Below are positions 46,457-54,281 of a stretch of 64,000 nucleotides of DNA, in pieces; position 1 is the first letter of the stretch, and every line of letters starts with the position of its first letter. The stretch is from NCBI RefSeq assembly GCF_010384365.1, contig NZ_CP048397.1, positions 7,445,683-7,509,682 of the forward strand. The letters are read 5' to 3'. Both the position numbers and the translations under genes were made by a program. Source of the stretch: Streptomyces sp. S4.7 (GTDB lineage Bacteria; Actinomycetota; Actinomycetes; Streptomycetales; Streptomycetaceae). The notes beneath the pieces were generated by a model. That model saw only the letters and a program-made list of their open reading frames with translations. It had not been told where the DNA came from and ran no database searches.

Positions 46457-46648
46457 TCAGTCGTTGGCTCCGGCCTCGTACGCCTGGACGCCGACCCACG
46501 AGACACCGGCGCCGCCGGCGAAGCCGATACCGAAGGCGACGAGACCGGGGGTGGCCTGGACGGGCGCCATGGCCGTGACCTCGCCGTGGGATCCGTCGGT
46601 CAGGTGCTCCGGCGTGATCGCGGCAACACTCTCAATGATCCTGCTCAT
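46457..46648 (-). CDS. Linaridin-type precursor peptide 2
   Basis: 63 residues with GAGAGGGA upstream of the ATG. The acidic leader (MSRIIESVAAITPEHLTDGS and on) ends in APVQATP, which fits the linaridin leader motif PxxxTP. The predicted core of 29 residues is hydrophobic and Gly-rich: GLVAFGIGFAGG, then AGVSWVGVQAYEAGAND. It has no Thr and no Cys and only one Ser, so it cannot carry the dehydrobutyrines typical of linaridins. It shares PV-x-ATP, GGA and AY-x-AG with the peptide encoded just upstream. A GxxxG-like pattern suggests close helix packing in membranes. The cleavage site is inferred. Confidence 0.75.
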   Translation of the reverse strand: MSRIIESVAAITPEHLTDGSHGEVTAMAPVQATPGLVAFGIGFAGGAGVSWVGVQAYEAGAND

Positions 46649-46677
46649 TGCATTCCCTCTCGTTGTGATCGGTTGGA

Positions 46678-46884
46678 TCAGCCGAAGACGCGGCCGGCGA
46701 CGTACGCCCCGGCCACGACGGTGACGCCGGCGGCGGCGCCGCCGACGTACCAGCAGGTCGCCACGGCGGCGGCGGGGGTCGCCAGGACGGGCTCCTGGGT
46801 CTCCTCCTTGTAGCCCTGCTCCAGAACACCCAGCTTCTGGTCGTTCATGAATTCGGCGATGGTCGCCACGCTTTGCTCCTTCAT
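46678..46884 (-). CDS. Linaridin-type precursor peptide 1
   Basis: 68 residues. The leader (MKEQSVATIAEFMNDQ, then KLGVLEQGYKEETQ) ends in EPVLATP, again PxxxTP. The predicted 31-residue core reads AAAVATCWYVGGAAAG then VTVVAGAYVAGRVFG: two Thr, one Cys, no Ser, mostly Ala/Gly/Val. No clear ribosome site precedes this ATG; an ATG 36 bases inside is an alternative but has none either. It lies 29 bases before the second precursor. The pair look like paralogues that would be processed by the same enzymes and may act together, as two-peptide bacteriocins do. No decarboxylase (CypD-like) is seen, so an AviCys ring is not expected. Confidence 0.75.
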   Translation of the reverse strand: MKEQSVATIAEFMNDQKLGVLEQGYKEETQEPVLATPAAAVATCWYVGGAAAGVTVVAGAYVAGRVFG

Positions 46885-47013
46885 TGCGGTTTCGCGCCGA
46901 CAGGCGGGGATCTGAGAAATTGCATTAATCCGCAACGAAAAGCCGCAGATTCACACGGAGCTCGGACATGAATTTCCTGCCCGCCGTGCACACTGCGGCA
47001 TATCGCCCCCCGC

Positions 47014-47029
47014 TAATCAGCACTGATTA
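47014..47029. promoter_or_regulatory. Inverted repeat, candidate operator
   Basis: TAATCAG and CTGATTA are a perfect 7-bp dyad with a two-base spacer in the promoter region of the precursor operon. Confidence 0.5.
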
Positions 47030-47091
47030 AATGCCTGACTTTGCGGGAGCCATAGTAGGACCGGCGGCCCTTGCCGGATCAAGGCTTTGCC

Positions 47092-47106
47092 GATGTGGTG
47101 CACATC
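47092..47106. promoter_or_regulatory. Inverted repeat, candidate operator
   Basis: GATGTG and CACATC are a perfect 6-bp dyad with a three-base spacer; the TGTG/CACA halves resemble Crp-type or winged-helix regulator sites. Confidence 0.4.
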
Positions 47107-47483
47107 ACACTGTAAACGGGGGGTGACGCACGCCGCATTCATCCGCTGTCCGCCATTTCCCCGTGGCGCGAAAAATGGATCGATGGATAGGCCACCCAAA
47201 GGCGAGAACCCGCTGGTGGCACGGTGGTGATGCGGTATCTGGAACAATCGATTCCGGAAGGCCCGTGGCCGGAACCGAATCGCGTTTTGCGTCAGAATCC
47301 AGGCTCGGGATATTCCGGGCTGGCCGCTATCGGTCACGGCCCGAAAGATCAGCTTTTTGGGAACGAGCGGTGATGACGGGACCGCCGGCCGGCCCCGTCC
47401 GCCGGGCCGTGCCCCGTGGCCGGGGCCGCCGGGCCGCTCCGGCCCCGAGGTGGCGTGCGGGCGCCCGGGGATAGGCTGACCGG

Positions 47484-48020
47484 ATGAGTGATGGTGCGCC
47501 GCCGTGGGAAGCGTTGGCCGGACAGGTTGCCGAGCTTTCTCGGCGCCTCGCCGAACTTGAGGAGCGAGTGCAGGGCGGCACGCGCGAGCCACTGCCCGAA
47601 GACGCGTCGACCGAGACCTACTGGGCACTGCCGAAACTCCGGGAGCGGCTCCAGGCCGTGGCCCGAGGGGGAGTGCTCTTCACCGGGTCCGTGGTCGGTC
47701 TGGACGGCGAACTCGTGGAGTGGGAGCGGTCCGAGGCCACGGAGTCGGTGCTGAGTTCCGACTGGTCCGAGGCGGCCGAGGCGCTGGGCGCCCTTGGGCA
47801 TCCCGTGCGGCTGCGGCTGATCCAGGCGCTGGCCGAAGGGCGGACCGCGGTCACCGAGCTGATGGAGTTGGAGGGGCTCGGCACGACCGGCCAGATCTAC
47901 CACCATCTGCGTCAACTCGTGTCCGCCGGCTGGCTGGAGACGACGGGGCGCGGGCGCTATCGGATTCCGCCGACCCGGCTCGTCCCCCTGCTGGTCGTGG
48001 TCACCGGGGCGCGCCGCTGA
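47484..48020 (+). CDS. ArsR-like winged-helix regulator with N-terminal coiled coil
   Basis: 178 residues. The N-terminal stretch LAGQVAELSRRLAELEERVQ is a short coiled coil; a middle region (70-105) has a beta-rich FTGSVVGLDGELVEWERSE; the C-terminal 75 residues are an ArsR winged helix (ALGALGHPVRLRLIQALAEG, LEGLGTTGQIYHHLRQLVSA, then RGRYRIPPTRL). No metal-binding Cys pair is present, so it is not a classical metal sensor. It is convergent with the MFS gene and divergent from the linaridin precursors, and could control the RiPP operon through the dyads in the shared region. This is inferred from position. Confidence 0.78.
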   Translation: MSDGAPPWEALAGQVAELSRRLAELEERVQGGTREPLPEDASTETYWALPKLRERLQAVARGGVLFTGSVVGLDGELVEWERSEATESVLSSDWSEAAEALGALGHPVRLRLIQALAEGRTAVTELMELEGLGTTGQIYHHLRQLVSAGWLETTGRGRYRIPPTRLVPLLVVVTGARR

Positions 48021-48156
48021 CGGGCCGCTCCCGACAGACGGCCCGCGCGCGGGCCGTCCCGGGCCCCGGTTGTGTGACGGACCGAAGGCGGGTCGGCCTC
48101 ACCGACGACGGCCCGGCACCGCCCGCCGCGCCCGACACCGGCCGAAGACCCCGAAA

Positions 48157-48193
48157 CGCCGGACGCGTCCCACTCGCGGGGACGCGTCCGGCG
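48157..48193. terminator. Bidirectional terminator between ArsR-like and MFS genes
   Basis: CGCCGGACGCGTCCC and GGGACGCGTCCGGCG form a perfect 15-bp stem with a 7-base loop. A second 22-base palindrome centred at 48047-48048 (GACGGCCCGCG and its complement) lies nearer the ArsR stop. Confidence 0.75.
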
Positions 48194-48200
48194 CGGGCAC

Positions 48201-49520
48201 TCAGACGACCGGGGACGCCACCTTCTCGCGCGGCTGCGGCAGTTCGGCCGGTACGGGCTCCTTCTCCGCCTCCGAGTCGGCCACCGGCTCCAGGACCGGG
48301 TGACGCAGCGCCAGCACCGCGGCCACCGGGGCGACCAGGGCCACCGTGCCGCACACCAGCCAGGTGAGCTTGAGGCCGATCACGAGCGACAGACCCCCGA
48401 ACAGCGCGATGGAGATCGGGCCCACTCCGATACTGGCCAGCGTCAGGGTGGCCAGCGCCGCCCCCATCCGGCCCTTCGGGGCCGCCTGCTGATAGACCGT
48501 CACGATCGCCGGCCCGTTCAGCCCCGTCATCAGTCCGACCGCGGCGCCCGTCACGGCGAGCGTCAGGACCGACGGCATCAGGGCCATCAGCAAGATGCCC
48601 ACGGCGATTCCCCCGCCGCTCACCACGAAGCGCACCACCAGGGGGATGCGGTGCGCGAGGAACGCGCCCAGCGCGCTGGAGACCAGGGCGCCCGTACTGA
48701 ACGCCGCGATGATCACGCCGATGGCGTGCACGCCCCAGCCGTTCTCCTGGACGAGCAGCGGCAGCGCCACGTCGATCGGCCAGCCGAACGCCATGTCCAG
48801 GCAGAGCGCGGCGACAAAGGTCCAGCGCAGCCTGGGGTGCGACACCAGCAGCCGCAGCCCGTCGCCCGACGAGCGCGCCAGACTCCGGCCGCCGGGCGTG
48901 CGCTCCGGCGGCTCCATCCCCTTGGTGACGACGAAGAGTGTGCCCAGCGAGATCGCGCAGGTGACGGTCGCCACCAGCAGCGCCCGCCACAGTTCGCCGG
49001 AGGCGATCATCCAGGCGCCGAGCGGCGAACCGATGATAGGGGCGATCCGGGTGACCATGGCGTACAGGGAGTTGGCCCGGGGGAGCTGATCGTGGGTGGC
49101 CAGATGCGGGATCACCGATCCCGCCGACGGACTCGCCAGTCCGAACAGCAGCCCGTCCAGCAGGCTGATGACGACGAGCGGGGCGAGCGACTGGGAGGAG
49201 TGGACCACCACGGTCCCGACCGCCAGGAGCACCAACCGGGCGCTGTTCGTCCGCAGCAGCACGTGCCGGGGGCCGAACCGGTCGGCGACGGCCCCGCCGA
49301 AGATCAGCATCAGGGCCCGCGGAATCGTCGCGGCGAGCATCAGCGTGGTGACCGCTCCCGCGCCCCCCAGCTGGATCGCCGTCCAGCCCATGGCGATCAG
49401 CAGGATGAAGTCACCGCCCATCGACGCGCCCTGCCCGGCTACCAGGGCGTTGATCCTCTTCCACTGGATCGGCGGCTCGCCGCCGGTGCCGGATGCCTCT
49501 GATACGTCCGTCGTAGCCAT
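48201..49520 (-). CDS. MFS transporter (efflux type)
   Basis: 439 residues with about 12 hydrophobic segments in two halves, for example GAVTTLMLAATIPRALMLIF, LVLLAVGTVVVHSSQSLAPL and VLTLAVTGAAVGLMTG. The loop AVADRFGPRHVLLRT after segment 2 is the MFS motif-A position. It resembles MefA-like macrolide exporters, but substrate cannot be told from sequence. GAAGGA lies seven bases before the ATG. The gene is 70 bases after the last gene of the beta-amino-acyl operon, on the same strand, so it probably exports that product. Confidence 0.85.
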   Translation of the reverse strand: MATTDVSEASGTGGEPPIQWKRINALVAGQGASMGGDFILLIAMGWTAIQLGGAGAVTTLMLAATIPRALMLIFGGAVADRFGPRHVLLRTNSARLVLLAVGTVVVHSSQSLAPLVVISLLDGLLFGLASPSAGSVIPHLATHDQLPRANSLYAMVTRIAPIIGSPLGAWMIASGELWRALLVATVTCAISLGTLFVVTKGMEPPERTPGGRSLARSSGDGLRLLVSHPRLRWTFVAALCLDMAFGWPIDVALPLLVQENGWGVHAIGVIIAAFSTGALVSSALGAFLAHRIPLVVRFVVSGGGIAVGILLMALMPSVLTLAVTGAAVGLMTGLNGPAIVTVYQQAAPKGRMGAALATLTLASIGVGPISIALFGGLSLVIGLKLTWLVCGTVALVAPVAAVLALRHPVLEPVADSEAEKEPVPAELPQPREKVASPVV

Positions 49521-49590
49521 GGGTCTGTCCTTCGGGAGATCGGATGAGGATCAGCGAGATCCAACGGGGATCGGGGAGTTCGGACGACGG

Positions 49591-50055
49591 TCAGTCGGCA
49601 CGTGGCGTGCCGGCCGCCGACCGGCCGCCGGTGACGCCCGGCCAGGGACCGGGCAGCGGCAGCCGTACGGTGCCGGAGCCCCCGCGCAGCGCGTCCTCCA
49701 CGGCCCGGACCGTCGCCAGCCGCTCACTCGCGGCCGGGATCCGTCCCAGCCGCGCGGGCGCGTCCGAGGTGATCTCCAGATGACCGCCGAGATAGCCGCG
49801 ACCGTGGGCCGCGAGCACCAGACCCGCGGCGCGGATCGCCGTGGCCCGGTGGCCCGGCCCGGTGGTCAGCCCCGGGATGTCGGAGGGCGTGAAGCGCACC
49901 CGCACCGAGTACGTGGCGGGCTCCCGCCCCGGTTCGAGCGGGCAGACCGCGACCCGCCGCGCCTCCACGGCGTGCGGCCGACGGCCGGCGGCCGCACGTG
50001 AGGCGGTGCCACGCGCCGTACAGGACGGCGGGGTTGCGGACCGGTGGGCGTTCAT
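49591..50055 (-). CDS. Hypothetical protein
   Basis: 154 residues of unknown function. The ATG overlaps the phosphopantetheinyl transferase stop (ATGA). After an unstructured Arg/Ala/Pro start (1-45), the rest has regular strand-helix alternation: ATYSVRVRFTPSDIPGLTTG, then a helix with RATAIRAAGLVLAAHGRGYL and a C-terminal GTVRLPLPGPWPG. No signal peptide, membrane segment or catalytic motif is visible. Codon bias supports a real gene; its place at the end of the operon suggests an accessory role. Confidence 0.6.
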   Translation of the reverse strand: MNAHRSATPPSCTARGTASRAAAGRRPHAVEARRVAVCPLEPGREPATYSVRVRFTPSDIPGLTTGPGHRATAIRAAGLVLAAHGRGYLGGHLEITSDAPARLGRIPAASERLATVRAVEDALRGGSGTVRLPLPGPWPGVTGGRSAAGTPRAD

Positions 50056-51092
50056 CGTGAGCACTCCCCTCGCGGCCACGGCTCTGCGAGCGACCGCTGG
50101 AATTCGAACGTTAGGGAACAGGACGCCTGGTCGGCGGCGCTTGACGGGGCAGGCGGGCGGAAGTTTCCCGGTTCGGGACCGGGCGCCCGCCCGCCCCAGT
50201 CGAAGAGCCGCACTCCGCGCACCTCGTCGTCGAGGACGGCCAGCGTCGCGACGAAACCCGGGGGCGCGGACAGGTCGCGCAGTTGCCACCGGTGGCCGGC
50301 CATCGCTCCGGTGCCGTGCACAGTGCCGGGCGTGAGCACATTCAGCCGCAGCCCGTCGAGCAGCCGCCCGCCGCTCGCCTTCACACAGGCCTCCTTGCGC
50401 GACAGCAGCCGGTGGTAGGCGACGCGCGCCGCGTGCGGGGTCTTCTGCGCGGCGACGCTCGCGGCCTCGTCCAGCGGCAGGAAGCGCGCCGCCAGCGCGA
50501 CGGCCGGCGTCCGCTCGTCGACGCGTTCGATGTCCACACCGACCGGCGCCGACAGGCAGACCGCGAGCAGCGCGTGCTCCGCCGACCGGCTCAGACTCCA
50601 CTGCCAGTGGCTCAGTGGGCCGTCGAACTCCGGTTTCCCGTGTCTGCCCGCCGACCAGTGGACCGTGCAGCCCGCGATCCTCAGATAGCCGCCGAGGATC
50701 GTCCTGACCGCTCCGTGCGTCAGGACGTACCGGTCGGCCGACAGCCGGTCCCGGATACGCGCGGCCCGGTCCCGTTCCCGGATGTCGAGCAGGGAGGCGA
50801 CCGGTCCGAGCGCGTCCGCCGCGCCGTCCAGCCCGATGCGCCACACATCGGCGCCCGGCGGCGGGCCCGGAACGGCCGGCGGCGGCGGGTGGACGGACCC
50901 GCAGGCGGGGCAGGGCGGCGGGGCGCCGCGGGCCTTCGCCCTGTCCACCGTCCGCAGGGCGAGGCCCGCGGCGGTGCAGACGGCGACGTCGTCGGCGCCG
51001 ACCGGCACCCCCACGGCCCTCGTCGTGACCGTCGCCGTGCTGCCGGCGAGGGCGGCGCTCCGCCGCCCCGGCTCAGGCGGCCGGCCGGACAT
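50052..51092 (-). CDS. 4'-phosphopantetheinyl transferase (Sfp type)
   Basis: 346 residues. The core of the Sfp family is present: PVGVDIERVDE with magnesium-binding Asp187 and Glu189, and LLSRKEACVKASG with Lys233-Glu234. Upstream are YVLTHGAVRTILGGYL and WSLSRSAEHALLAV. The N-terminal 85 residues hold a CPACGSVH pair, common in actinobacterial members. It transfers phosphopantetheine from CoA to carrier proteins, so it should activate the ACP and PCPs of this cluster and possibly those of the NRPS-PKS operon, which has no transferase of its own. It lies just before the acyl-CoA dehydrogenase stop and overlaps it by 20 bases. Confidence 0.88.
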   Translation of the reverse strand: MSGRPPEPGRRSAALAGSTATVTTRAVGVPVGADDVAVCTAAGLALRTVDRAKARGAPPPCPACGSVHPPPPAVPGPPPGADVWRIGLDGAADALGPVASLLDIRERDRAARIRDRLSADRYVLTHGAVRTILGGYLRIAGCTVHWSAGRHGKPEFDGPLSHWQWSLSRSAEHALLAVCLSAPVGVDIERVDERTPAVALAARFLPLDEAASVAAQKTPHAARVAYHRLLSRKEACVKASGGRLLDGLRLNVLTPGTVHGTGAMAGHRWQLRDLSAPPGFVATLAVLDDEVRGVRLFDWGGRAPGPEPGNFRPPAPSSAADQASCSLTFEFQRSLAEPWPRGECSR

Positions 51093-52245
51093 CGTCGAGC
51101 CTGCCGTTCAGATGCCCCTGGGCGAGGGTGAGCCGCTGGACGTTGCTGGTGCCCTCCATGAACTCGAAGGCCCGCGCGTCACGCGCCCACTTGTCCAGCA
51201 GAGGATGCTCCCAGCGGGCACCGGGCCCGAACATCCGCAGCGCCAGGAGGGTGGACTCCTCCGCCAGCGCGGTGGCCCTGATCTTGGCCGCCGACGCGAG
51301 TGTTCCGTCCCTCGGGTCGTGGTCGGCCGACTCGGCCGCCGCCATGACCGTGGCGCGGGTGCCGGCGAGCCTGTCCGCCAGAGCGGCCAGCAGGTCCCGG
51401 TCCCCGGAGCCGAGCTGCCGCCGGTTGGCGACGACGTAGTCGTGGGCGCCCTGCGCGACACCGAGGGCGAAGGACGCCACGACCGGGCGGTAGCGGTTGA
51501 AGGTGCGCACGGCCGCCCACATTCCGCCCCGCGTCGCCGGGCGGTGGCGCCCCAGTACGTCTTCGTCCGCCACCGGCACGTCGCTCATCCGCAGCTCGCT
51601 GAGCTGGAGACCGCGCAGCCCCAGGGTCTCCAGGGGGATCCCGGTGAAGCCCGGCCGGTCCGCGTCCAGCAGGACGGCGACCACACCCAGCGGGCCGGGG
51701 TGACGGCGGGCGAACACCACACCGATTCCGGCGCGCGCGCCGTTGCCGACGAACCGTTTGGTGCCGTTCAGGAGCAGCCCCTCCCGCCCGTCGTCGGCCG
51801 GTCGCAGAGCCGTCTCCATACTGGCCGGGTCCGAGCCGTGCGCCGGCTCCGTCATACCGAAGAACGTCCAGGTGGGGCGGTCGGCCAGCCGCTGGTAGTA
51901 GCGGTCCCGCTGCTCCTCGTCGGCGATGTCCGCCACGACGAAGCCGGACATCGACGGACCCGGCAGCGCCAGGACCGCCGCCGCGTCCACGCGCGCCAGC
52001 TCCTCCATGACGACCACCTGCTCCACGCAGCGGTCCACGTACACCGGGCGTCCGCCGACCCGCAGCGGATCCGGGTTGTAGGCGGCGGGCATCCCGGTCA
52101 GCCGCAGCCAGCGCGGGTCGGTGCCGAGCAGGGCGGGGCCGAGCGAGGGGTCCGCGTCGAGTCCGAGAGCGGTGGGCCGCAGCAGGTCGGCGTGTTCGCG
52201 GGCGAGCCCGCGCAGGCCGGCGAGGAATCCGGGGTCGGTGGTCAT
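51073..52245 (-). CDS. Acyl-CoA dehydrogenase family protein
   Basis: 390 residues with a complete fold: FFGMTEPAHGSDPASMETAL and LNGTKRFVGNGARAGIGVVF in the FAD sheet and ARAFEFMEGTSNVQRLTLAQ at the C-terminus, where MEGTSN holds the catalytic Glu. An active dehydrogenase is expected. In this operon the substrate could be the aminoacyl group on the free ACP, which would be desaturated between C2 and C3. It is not preceded by an ETF gene. The start overlaps the previous gene by four bases. The ACP-bound substrate is inference by analogy with other ACP-dependent dehydrogenases. Confidence 0.86.
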   Translation of the reverse strand: MTTDPGFLAGLRGLAREHADLLRPTALGLDADPSLGPALLGTDPRWLRLTGMPAAYNPDPLRVGGRPVYVDRCVEQVVVMEELARVDAAAVLALPGPSMSGFVVADIADEEQRDRYYQRLADRPTWTFFGMTEPAHGSDPASMETALRPADDGREGLLLNGTKRFVGNGARAGIGVVFARRHPGPLGVVAVLLDADRPGFTGIPLETLGLRGLQLSELRMSDVPVADEDVLGRHRPATRGGMWAAVRTFNRYRPVVASFALGVAQGAHDYVVANRRQLGSGDRDLLAALADRLAGTRATVMAAAESADHDPRDGTLASAAKIRATALAEESTLLALRMFGPGARWEHPLLDKWARDARAFEFMEGTSNVQRLTLAQGHLNGRLDDVRPAA

Positions 52246-52961
52246 GGCCGCTCCAGGTCGGTCGGTGGTGGGTAACCGGTCGGCGCGTAGGTGTCGGCGA
52301 GCAGTTCGGAGACCCGTACCTCGCTGCCCGGCCCGGTGGCCAGGAAGCCCGCCGCGCCGAACAGGTGCAGACATCTGCGGCCCGTCTCGTCCAGGCTCCG
52401 GTGGACCCTGCGCAGGGTGTGCGGCGCAGGGGCGGCCCTGAGCAGCGCCCGGCACTCGGTGGTCCCGGCGACGGCGTCGGCCAGCATCGCCCGTACCAGC
52501 GGCAGGTTGAGGGTGACGGTCCGCTGGACCGTACGGCCGCCCAGATGCGCGGTGACCCGGTCGACCAGGCGCTCGGCCAGCCCGAGCCGGAGCCAGGCGA
52601 GGCCGGTCGCCCAGCCGTCCGGCTCACCGGCGGGCGGGCCCGAGCCGTCGATCCGCAGGGCGGTCAACTCCCGTCCCTCCACGGCGGCGCCGCCCAGTAC
52701 GCGCTCGTCGCTGCCGGCGCCACGCGGGCGTGGCCCGAGGAGCGTCTGATACCGGTCGCACGCCGCCTCGGTCTCGCGGGGCACGAACACATGCCCGCCG
52801 GGACCGGCCGGCAGGACACCGGGGCTGGTCGTGTCGTGCAGCAGGATCAGCGCGGCCACCGGCCCGTCGCGGTACGCCGCCTCGCGGTGGCGTTCCGGCC
52901 CGCCCGGCGGCGCGGTGGTGACCGGGCCGCCCGCGGGTGGACGTGTGGTGGTGACGGTCAT
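52242..52961 (-). CDS. Acyl-CoA dehydrogenase-like protein, catalytic part missing
   Basis: 239 residues. The C-terminal 130 residues resemble the helical C-terminal domain of acyl-CoA dehydrogenases (LGLAERLVDRVTAHLGGRTV, then LLRAAPAPHTLRRVHRSLDE and CLHLFGAAGFLATGP). The FAD/substrate sheet is shortened and no EGT-type catalytic Glu is seen. It overlaps the complete dehydrogenase gene by four bases, so it may be its non-catalytic partner in a heteromer, as found for some FadE pairs. It could also be a relic. Family call is moderate. Confidence 0.6.
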   Translation of the reverse strand: MTVTTTRPPAGGPVTTAPPGGPERHREAAYRDGPVAALILLHDTTSPGVLPAGPGGHVFVPRETEAACDRYQTLLGPRPRGAGSDERVLGGAAVEGRELTALRIDGSGPPAGEPDGWATGLAWLRLGLAERLVDRVTAHLGGRTVQRTVTLNLPLVRAMLADAVAGTTECRALLRAAPAPHTLRRVHRSLDETGRRCLHLFGAAGFLATGPGSEVRVSELLADTYAPTGYPPPTDLERP

Positions 52962-53890
52962 GGCACCAGTTCCTTCCGTCTCGGTGCCACCCGCGCCGGG
53001 GCGCGTCCGGCGGGCAGCGTGAGCGACAGGCCGCAGTGGTAGGGGAGTACGGGGTCGCGGTCGGCGATCAGGACCCGTCCGCCGGGACGGCCGTCCGCCC
53101 GTTCCAGGAGTCCGGCCAGGGCCAGCCAGACACCGGCGCACGGATGACCGGGCTCCGCCCGCGCCAGGACCGTGTCCGGGAGCGGACCGGTGAGTCCGGA
53201 GCCGGCGACGATGCCGTCGGCGCGCGGGGCGTACGGTCCGTCGGAGCCGTCCCCGGCCGGTTCGGGGGCGCCCGCCGTCCTCCGGCCGTCCGCCGCTCTG
53301 AGGCCGTCCACGGTGACGACCGGACGTTCCAGCGGTATCGCCCCGTCCGGCCCGAGCAGCAGGGCCACCGCCACGTCGCGCGCGGGCCGCACCGCCCGGT
53401 CGTCGGGCGGCAGCGTGCTCTGCTCCATCACGAGGACGAGCGCCCGGCGCGAACTCCCGTCGGCCAGCCGGTCGTAGGCGACGCGCAGCGCGGTGAACGG
53501 GCCGGCGACACCCTGCTCGGAGATGCCGAGCAGCATCGGGTCGCCGGGCATCAGATCGGACAGCAGACAGCTGGGGAAGCTCTGGTGCCGGCAGTCGGGG
53601 CTTGCGTCGACGGTGATGACGAGGTCGACGTCCGCGAGTTCGGCGGCCAGCTCCCGGGCGATCACCCGTGCCATGTCGTGGTAGCTGACGGCGGTGCCGT
53701 CCTCCAGCCAGGAGAAGTCCGGCAGGGCGCCGTACACCGACTCCACATGGTCCCGGTAGGCGCGGGTGTCATTGCCGCCGGAGTCGGCGGCGGTGAAGGC
53801 GAAGGGGACGACGCGTTCGATGGACGGTCCGGCCGCGCGGTCTCGCGCGGCCGGACTCCTCCGCGTCCCCGGGGGCGGGGTGAGCGGCAC
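52958..53890 (-). CDS. KAS III-like protein lacking the active-site Cys
   Basis: 310 residues; GTG start four bases after the ACP stop. Thiolase-like layout: DVDLVITVDASPDCRHQSF near residue 100 corresponds to the strand before the active-site helix; GISEQGVAGPFTALRVAYD should hold the nucleophile, but the position after QG is Val instead of Cys. A Gly/Pro-rich insertion lies near 200-225, and the usual HN-x-N and GN motifs are not evident. It is therefore unlikely to form a covalent acyl enzyme. It may serve as a chain-length-factor-like partner for the KAS III at 57052 or bind the ACP. Confidence 0.62.
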   Translation of the reverse strand: MPLTPPPGTRRSPAARDRAAGPSIERVVPFAFTAADSGGNDTRAYRDHVESVYGALPDFSWLEDGTAVSYHDMARVIARELAAELADVDLVITVDASPDCRHQSFPSCLLSDLMPGDPMLLGISEQGVAGPFTALRVAYDRLADGSSRRALVLVMEQSTLPPDDRAVRPARDVAVALLLGPDGAIPLERPVVTVDGLRAADGRRTAGAPEPAGDGSDGPYAPRADGIVAGSGLTGPLPDTVLARAEPGHPCAGVWLALAGLLERADGRPGGRVLIADRDPVLPYHCGLSLTLPAGRAPARVAPRRKELVP

Positions 53891-53893
53891 GGG

Positions 53894-54160
53894 TCACCGG
53901 CTCTCGGCGATGTAGCCGGCCAGGGCGCCGACGCTCTCCAGGTGGCTCTGCTCCAGGCTCTCGGGGTCGACCTCGATGTCGAGGGCGTCCTCCAGGGCCA
54001 TCAGCAGACCCAGCACGCTGGTGGAGTCGAGGCTCAGGTCGTCGAAGAGACGGGTCTCCTCGGTGACGTCGGTCAGCTCCTTGCGGAGCACCTCGGAGAG
54101 GGCGACGACGATGGCGTCGACGATCTGCCGGCGGTCGGTGTCCTGGGCGACGGTGGTCAT
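53894..54160 (-). CDS. Free-standing acyl carrier protein
   Basis: 88 residues, acidic and helical, with LFDDLSLDSTSVLGLLMALE; Ser46 is the phosphopantetheine site. The LDSTS spelling is like carrier proteins of aminoacyl-ACP pathways (BtrI, VinL). It is placed directly after the PLP decarboxylase and ATP-grasp genes on the same strand. The inferred role is to carry the amino acid loaded by the ATP-grasp ligase and decarboxylated by the PLP enzyme. The gap to the upstream gene (121 bases) is the largest in the operon and holds GC-rich inverted repeats, so it may have separate control. Confidence 0.88.
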   Translation of the reverse strand: MTTVAQDTDRRQIVDAIVVALSEVLRKELTDVTEETRLFDDLSLDSTSVLGLLMALEDALDIEVDPESLEQSHLESVGALAGYIAESR

Positions 54161-54281
54161 GGTGGTTCCTGCCTTCTGTAAGAGGTACGGATGGGTGTTC
54201 GGACGGGCATGGGGCCGTGCGGGTCCCGCGGGTCGCGGGAGACCCACGGCAGGAGGGGGGCCGGGACGCGCCCGGCCGGCC

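Larger units (their letters stand above)
46885..47483. promoter_or_regulatory. Divergent intergenic region upstream of the RiPP operon
   Basis: 599 bases, AT-richer than the surroundings to about 47160, between the first precursor (-) and the ArsR-like gene (+). It holds two dyads: TAATCAG-CA-CTGATTA at 47014-47029 and GATGTG-GTG-CACATC at 47092-47106, about 130 and 208 bases before the precursor start. Both are candidate regulator sites. I see no gene in it. Confidence 0.5.

Noticed and set aside
46457..46884. Reading the two small peptides as class II bacteriocins or lanthipeptide precursors
   Set aside because: No double-glycine leader, no C39 peptidase domain on the exporter and no lanthionine synthetase; PxxxTP and the neighbouring genes fit linaridins better.
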